Of a DNA stretch of 19,823 nucleotides, positions 15,175 to 19,823 are shown in pieces (positions within the stretch are counted from its first letter, which is position 1; each line of letters begins with the position of its first letter). Location of the stretch: positions 1 through 19,823 of the forward strand of contig JAEWAX010000033.1 in the NCBI GenBank assembly GCA_023391425.1. The letters are read 5' to 3'. The notes under the pieces were generated by a model, which was not told the origin of the DNA, searched no databases, and worked only from the letters and a program-made list of their open reading frames with translations. Origin of the DNA: Bacillota bacterium (GTDB taxonomy: Bacteria; Bacillota; Clostridia; Acetivibrionales; DSM-1351). The position numbers were made by a program, and so were the translations under genes.

Positions 15175-16092
15175 TTATCCCAGTAATGTTGCTAACACTG
15201 CTTTCTGAGCATGAAGTCTATTTTCAGCCTCATCAAAAATTACAGACTGTGGTCCATCGATGACTTCCTCAGTAACCTCATAACCTCTATAAGCAGGCAA
15301 GCAATGAAGAAAGATTGCATCCTTATTGGCTTTTGAGAATAATTCTGAATTAATCTGATATGGCATAAATATTTTTATCTTTTCTGCTTTTTGATCTTCC
15401 TGTCCCATGCTTATCCAGGTATCAGAGTATATAACGTCAGCATTAGCTATTGCTTCAATAGGATCTTGAGTCATAATAACTTTAGAACCAGTGAGTTTTG
15501 CAGCAGCCTTTGCTTCATCAACATACTTGTTATCACATTCGTAGCCTTTAGGTGAAGCTATCGCGATATTCATTCCAGTTTTAGCACAGCCATGTAAAAG
15601 TGAATGAGCAACATTATTTCCATCACCTATGTATGCAAGCTTAAGTCCTTCAAGCTTGCCTTTGTGTTCATAAATAGTTTGAAGGTCAGCTAAAATCTGA
15701 CATGGATGCATTTCATCAGTCAAGCCATTTATAATAGGAATTGTTCCATATTCTGCAAGGCCGTCTACGTCGCTCTGCTTAAAGGTTCTAATCATTATAC
15801 CATCAAGGTATCTTGATAAAACATTAGCAGTATCATAAATTGATTCTCCTCTTCCTATCTGTATATCATTAGAACTCAAGAAGAGGGCATTTCCACCTAA
15901 CTGATACATTCCAACTTCAAATGAAACTCTTGTTCTGGTTGAGGACTTTGAAAAAATCATACCAAGGGTTTTGCCTTTTAATAGGTGGTGTTGGATGCCT
16001 TCCTTTGTTTGCTTCTTTAGTTTCTCAGCAAGCTTTAACAAATCATGTATCTCTTCTGAACTCAAATCGTTAAGACTTAATAAATGTTTCAT
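15175..16092 (-). CDS. argF: Ornithine carbamoyltransferase
   Basis: A 305-residue cytoplasmic enzyme that makes citrulline from ornithine and carbamoyl phosphate in arginine synthesis (or runs in reverse in arginine breakdown). The carbamoyl phosphate loop SSTRTR is at 50-55 and HPCQ at 129-132. The ornithine-binding D-x-W-x-SMG motif is seen in SDTWISMGQE, and the HCLPA loop is present near the C-terminus. The SMG and HCLPA motifs separate it from aspartate carbamoyltransferase. The start is ATG 16092, with GGAGGT 5 nt upstream. The frame is open 18 codons further upstream, but that extension runs into the inverted-repeat element and has no SD. It lies downstream of carB, which supplies its substrate. 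A catabolic role (arcB) is not excluded by sequence but is less likely in this context. Confidence 0.95.
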   Translation of the reverse strand: MKHLLSLNDLSSEEIHDLLKLAEKLKKQTKEGIQHHLLKGKTLGMIFSKSSTRTRVSFEVGMYQLGGNALFLSSNDIQIGRGESIYDTANVLSRYLDGIMIRTFKQSDVDGLAEYGTIPIINGLTDEMHPCQILADLQTIYEHKGKLEGLKLAYIGDGNNVAHSLLHGCAKTGMNIAIASPKGYECDNKYVDEAKAAAKLTGSKVIMTQDPIEAIANADVIYSDTWISMGQEDQKAEKIKIFMPYQINSELFSKANKDAIFLHCLPAYRGYEVTEEVIDGPQSVIFDEAENRLHAQKAVLATLLG

Positions 16093-16116
16093 AATGTACC
16101 TCCATGAGCATAGCTC

Positions 16117-16599
16117 AATAAATTCAATTTTCTCAGTTGAAATCAATACCAGTCACAGTATGGTAGATGTATCCCCTAAGAATGCTTAGCGTAATTATTT
16201 GATAATTTGTATTAGCTCATCACATAATTTTAGCCGTCGCGCAAACTCGCCATCAATGGCTCGGGTTGCACTTTACAAGTATAAGTGCAACTAGGCTTCT
16301 ACCTTCGCTGATAGCTCGGCACAAGCCAAGTTTTCTTTAACGCTCAAAATGACATCCTACCATTTTGACGGCAAAAATTCTGTTCTATCTTCGCAGTGGT
16401 ACTAATCTCCTGCTTTTCAAGCCGTAAATAAGTACCACTATGCTCGAAATAAGTGCGACTAGAGTTCAGAAAACTTCATCTGAACTAAGTCTTCTTTATC
16501 GCTAACAAATTCAACAAATAATTACGATGCGCTTTCCATCGGATACATCTACCATCCTGTTAAGATGAATAAATCCTAACTGAGAAAGTTGAATTTATT
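16117..16599. repeat. 483-bp non-coding hairpin-rich element with long terminal inverted repeats, between carB and argF
   Basis: No plausible gene lies between carB and argF. The stretch is bounded by AATAAATTCAA...CTCAG (16117-16136) and its inverted copy (16580-16599), identical at 19 of 20 positions. Inward on both sides, at matching distances (23 and 24 nt), come an identical 15-nt box (16160-16174; inverted 16541-16555) and a 12-nt box CGTAATTATTTG (16190-16201; inverted 16515-16526). Between these two boxes lies a small hairpin whose stem differs in the two arms. The interior holds further perfect or near-perfect stems: 16265-16273/16283-16291, 16344-16351/16361-16368, 16395-16403/16431-16439 and 16463-16469/16480-16486. 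No transposase is present. It may be a MITE-like mobile element or a large structured RNA in the carB-argF transcript. Confidence 0.75.
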
Positions 16600-16623
16600 C
16601 ATTAATCTTCACTAGGTAAATTG

Positions 16624-19600
16624 CTACCCTCTATACACCGAGTATTCATCCAGCGAATACACTTCAGCCTTATTATCAGCAATCAGTTGCTCCAAAATAC
16701 TCAAAACAGCATTTGTTGTATCTAATGAAGTTATACAGGGAATATTGTACTCCATTGCTGTTCGTCTTAGTGTAAAGCCATTTCTTTCTGGAATCTTACC
16801 TCTAGTTGGTGTGTTGATAACAAGTTTTATCTTATCTTCCTTTATACAATTCAATACATTACCATCCTCAATAATTTCAACAGGTAGCTTTGCACTGCAT
16901 AAAGCTTGATGAGTTCCTGCTGTTGCAGAAAGCTTGAAACCAAGATCAAGAAGTTTTTTGGCAATATCGACACACTCTTCTTTGTCTCTATCAGCAACAG
17001 AAAGCAACACATTTCCGCCTGATGGAATTAACATTCCAGATGCGGCAATTGCTTTGTACAATGCATTGAAATAATTTTTGTCAACACCCATTACTTCACC
17101 TGTTGACTTCATCTCTGGCCCTAGGAAGGTATCCACAGTAGTTAGCTTTGCAAAAGAGAAAACTGGAGCTTTTACAGCATAATACTCTGTTTCCTTAGCA
17201 AGTCCAGGTTTGTAATTTAGCTCAGCTAAGGTTTTACCCATAATAAGCTTTGTAGCTACACTCACCATTGGAATACCAGTTATCTTGCTCATTATAGGAA
17301 CAGTTCTGCTGGCACGAGGATTTACCTCAATAACATAAACCTTTTCATTACTGTCCATAACAAATTGTATATTAAACAGTCCAACTACCTTGAGCGCTTT
17401 AGACAACCGAATAGTGTAATCTTCAATCGTATCCTTCACTTTCTGAGATAGATTACGAGGAGGGTATACTGCAATACTATCACCAGAGTGCACACCTGCG
17501 CGCTCTATATGCTCCATAATTCCAGGTATGAGAACCTCATTTCCATCACATATACCATCAACCTCCATTTCTCTACCAACAACGTATTTGTCGATAAGAA
17601 TCGGATGTTCTGTGGAAATTTCGGAAGCCATTTGTATATATTCTCCAAGAACTTTGTCGTTATGAATGATTTCCATAGCACGACCGCCTAGCACATAGGA
17701 AGGCCTAACAAGAACTGGATAACCTATTGTGTTTGCTATTTCTCTGGCATGTTCAAAAGAGAATGCCGTGCTTCCTTCAGGTATTGGAATATCCAACGAA
17801 TCCAGAAGTTGTAAGAATTTCTCTCTATCTTCAGCAACATCAATGCTTTCAACAGAGGTACCCAATATATTTACGCCTTCAGAATGCAATGTTTCAGCTA
17901 AATTAATAGCAGTCTGTCCGCCAAATTGAACTATAACGCCTAAAGGCTTTTCTTTTTCAATGATATCAAGCACGCACTCTTTTGTAAGTGGCTCAAAGTA
18001 AAGCTTATCTGCTGTATCAAAGTCAGTGCTAACGGTTTCGGGATTGTTATTAATTATAATTGATTCAATACCTAGCTCTTTAAGAGTCTCAACAGAGTGT
18101 ACACTGCAATAATCAAACTCAATTCCTTGTCCTATTCTGATTGGTCCTGAACCAATAACCAAAACCTTGTCGCCAGAAGTTACCTCCACATCATCTTTTT
18201 CCTCATAGGTTGAGTAATAGTAGGGAGTTACAGCCTCAAATTCACCTGCACAAGTATCAACTATTTTATAAACTGGTTTGATAGGATATTTTTCTCTCAG
18301 CTCTATTATTTTATCAAGAGATACATTAGCCAAGTTTGCAATATAGGAATCACCAAACCCTATTTTCTTTGCCCTTGAATATAAATCATAATCCATCCAG
18401 GCGATACCAGCATTTGTTATCTCTTCACCCAGCTTTACAATCTTTTTTAATTTTCTTATAAAGAAATCATCTATCTTAGTTATTCTTACAATTTCGCCGG
18501 CTGAAACGCCTTTTTGCAGTGCCTTACATATAGCGAATATGCGTTGATCGCTAGGATGCTGAACGTATTCCACTAACTCTTCACGGCTCATATTATCAAA
18601 TAGGCTTAATCCAAGCTGATAGTTAAACTTAATATCCAGTGAATCAATTGCTTTTAAAAGAGACTCTTCAAAGGTACGACCAATGGCCATTACTTCTCCA
18701 GTTGCTTTCATTTGTGTACCCAAACTTCTATCTGCATTTGCAAATTTATCAAAGGGCCAACGCGGAACTTTTGTTACAACATAATCTAGTGATGGCTCAA
18801 AGCAAGCACTTGTATTTTTGGTAACTGAATTTTTGATTTCATCCAATGTCATCCCAATTGCAATTTTTGCAGTAACACGAGCAATAGGATAACCTGTTGC
18901 TTTGGAGGCAAGAGCACTAGAACGGCTTACTCTAGGATTAACCTCGATTACAACATATTCAAAGCTTTTAGGGTTTAGAGCAAACTGAATGTTGCAGCCA
19001 CCCTTTATATCAAGTGCACGAATTATCTTTATAGAAGCAGTTCTAAGCATCTGATATTCAACGTCAGAGAGAGTTTGGCTTGGAGCTACGACGATACTAT
19101 CACCAGTATGAACACCAACAGGATCAAAATTCTCCATATTACATATGATAATGCAGTTGTCGTTGCTATCTCTCATTACTTCATACTCTATTTCTTTCCA
19201 ACCTGCAACACTTTGCTCTAAAAGCACTTGACTAATCATGCTTAGTTTTAGGCCTTTACCACAAATATACTTAAACTCTTCCATGTTAGTTGCTATACCA
19301 CCGCCTGAACCTCCAAGAGTATAAGCCGGTCTGATGATAATAGGGAAACCTATTTCTTGTGCAAAATCAACAGCATCTTGCATAGTAGTAACTATTTTGC
19401 TAGGTGCAACGCTTTCGTTTATACTTTGCATGGTTTCTTTGAATAATTCTCTATCCTCAGCTTTTTTAATAGAGGATAGGGAAGTTCCCAAAAGCTCAAT
19501 ATTCATTTCGTCGATAATTCCATCTTCAGCTAGTTGAACAGCCATGTTAAGGCCTGTTTGACCACCCAAAGAAGCTAGAATTCCATCTGGCTTTTCTTTA

Positions 19601-19823
19601 TAAATTATCTTTTTAACGAATTCCAACGTAATAGGCTCTATATATACCTTGTCGGCTGATTGTGTATCGGTCATAATTGTAGCGGGATTACTATTTATTA
19701 AAACAACTTCAATACCTTCTTCTCTAAGAGATTTACAGGCTTGAGTTCCAGAGTAATCAAATTCTGCGGCCTGACCGATAACTATCGGACCAGAACCGAT
19801 TACCAACACCTTTTTTATATTTA
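16624..19823 (-). CDS. carB: Carbamoyl-phosphate synthase large subunit (first few residues outside window)
   Basis: The frame runs off the window end. The visible text starts at N-I-K-K-V-L-V-I-G-S-G-P, where the family normally has only a few earlier residues, so about 1065 residues are essentially complete. There are two homologous halves, each with a pre-ATP-grasp segment (VLVIGSGPIVIGQAAEFDYS; later VLVIGSGPIRIGQGIEFDYC) and an ATP-grasp domain with a glycine loop (TLGGSGGGIATN; VLGGRAMEII). An oligomerisation domain lies between them and a C-terminal MGS-like allosteric domain follows (TAGTHQALCSAKLPVEIIED). It makes carbamoyl phosphate from bicarbonate, two ATP and ammonia channelled from CarA. 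carA should lie just upstream, outside the window. The next gene on the transcript is argF, which suggests an arginine-linked copy. Confidence 0.97.
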   Translation of the reverse strand, partial: NIKKVLVIGSGPIVIGQAAEFDYSGTQACKSLREEGIEVVLINSNPATIMTDTQSADKVYIEPITLEFVKKIIYKEKPDGILASLGGQTGLNMAVQLAEDGIIDEMNIELLGTSLSSIKKAEDRELFKETMQSINESVAPSKIVTTMQDAVDFAQEIGFPIIIRPAYTLGGSGGGIATNMEEFKYICGKGLKLSMISQVLLEQSVAGWKEIEYEVMRDSNDNCIIICNMENFDPVGVHTGDSIVVAPSQTLSDVEYQMLRTASIKIIRALDIKGGCNIQFALNPKSFEYVVIEVNPRVSRSSALASKATGYPIARVTAKIAIGMTLDEIKNSVTKNTSACFEPSLDYVVTKVPRWPFDKFANADRSLGTQMKATGEVMAIGRTFEESLLKAIDSLDIKFNYQLGLSLFDNMSREELVEYVQHPSDQRIFAICKALQKGVSAGEIVRITKIDDFFIRKLKKIVKLGEEITNAGIAWMDYDLYSRAKKIGFGDSYIANLANVSLDKIIELREKYPIKPVYKIVDTCAGEFEAVTPYYYSTYEEKDDVEVTSGDKVLVIGSGPIRIGQGIEFDYCSVHSVETLKELGIESIIINNNPETVSTDFDTADKLYFEPLTKECVLDIIEKEKPLGVIVQFGGQTAINLAETLHSEGVNILGTSVESIDVAEDREKFLQLLDSLDIPIPEGSTAFSFEHAREIANTIGYPVLVRPSYVLGGRAMEIIHNDKVLGEYIQMASEISTEHPILIDKYVVGREMEVDGICDGNEVLIPGIMEHIERAGVHSGDSIAVYPPRNLSQKVKDTIEDYTIRLSKALKVVGLFNIQFVMDSNEKVYVIEVNPRASRTVPIMSKITGIPMVSVATKLIMGKTLAELNYKPGLAKETEYYAVKAPVFSFAKLTTVDTFLGPEMKSTGEVMGVDKNYFNALYKAIAASGMLIPSGGNVLLSVADRDKEECVDIAKKLLDLGFKLSATAGTHQALCSAKLPVEIIEDGNVLNCIKEDKIKLVINTPTRGKIPERNGFTLRRTAMEYNIPCITSLDTTNAVLSILEQLIADNKAEVYSLDEYSVYRG

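Noticed and set aside
16093..16146. N-terminal extension of argF by 18 codons
   Set aside because: It lies in the inverted-repeat arm, has no SD, and is not part of normal ornithine carbamoyltransferases. ATG 16092 has GGAGGT.
16117..16599. T-box, known riboswitch or integron attC array
   Set aside because: No T-box GGTGGTACCGCG-type motif, no ligand-riboswitch core and no attC GTTRRRY ends were seen. The repeated modules do not match these classes.
16566..16601. Possible ArgR/AhrC box: TGAATTTATTCA at 16590-16601 and TGAATAAAT at 16566-16574, near arginine genes
   Set aside because: The half-sites TGAAT and ATTCA are two bases apart, whereas ARG boxes have four, and the site lies between carB and argF, not upstream of the operon. 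It is better explained as the terminal repeat.

Overview
The window looks like chromosomal DNA of an endospore-forming, low-GC Gram-positive anaerobe of the class Clostridia. The support is an AT-rich sequence with strong AGGAGG-type ribosome binding sites, a complete germinant-receptor (ger) operon with a SigG-like promoter, a CtsR heat-shock operator, and clostridial-type ornithine carbamoyltransferase and CarB. I cannot name the species. No tRNA, rRNA, CRISPR array, transposase or phage gene was recognised.

Layout. (1) 1-460: the 3' end of a sugar phosphate isomerase/epimerase-like gene and its terminator. (2) 461-786: a gene-free AT-rich stretch with a short repeated word and an SD followed by a start-stop codon pair. 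(3) 787-2296: a six-helix methyl-accepting chemotaxis protein with terminator. (4) 2392-3189: plsC-like acyltransferase with a near-consensus SigA promoter and a terminator. (5) 3311-7000: a protein-quality-control operon, a CbpA-type J-domain co-chaperone followed by the ClpB disaggregase, behind a SigA promoter whose start site is overlapped by a CtsR operator. (6) 7001-7309: probable gene debris with an embedded promoter. (7) 7310-9094: a WYL-family regulator and a DJ-1/PfpI protein, separated by two hairpins and closed by a terminator. (8) 9098-14526: a five-gene spore germination operon in the order gerA, gerC, a small membrane protein, gerB, gerB. (9) 14549-19823, minus strand: carB (cut by the window end), argF and a GNAT acetyltransferase, converging on the ger operon.

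How the genes work together. ClpB with an Hsp40-type partner rescues aggregated proteins, and the CtsR box explains heat induction. The ger products should form one inner-membrane germinant receptor in the spore, made late in the forespore. CarB makes carbamoyl phosphate, which ArgF joins to ornithine to give citrulline, so the minus-strand operon is an arginine (and pyrimidine) supply unit.

The most unusual feature is not a gene. Between carB and argF lies a 483-bp non-coding element (16117-16599) bounded by long inverted repeats about 85 nt deep. Inside it, conserved sequence boxes flank hairpins whose stems differ between copies yet still pair, and a box-hairpin-box module is repeated twice. 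This suggests either a MITE-like mobile element or a large structured RNA. A second, unrelated 70-bp palindrome lies between argF and the acetyltransferase gene.
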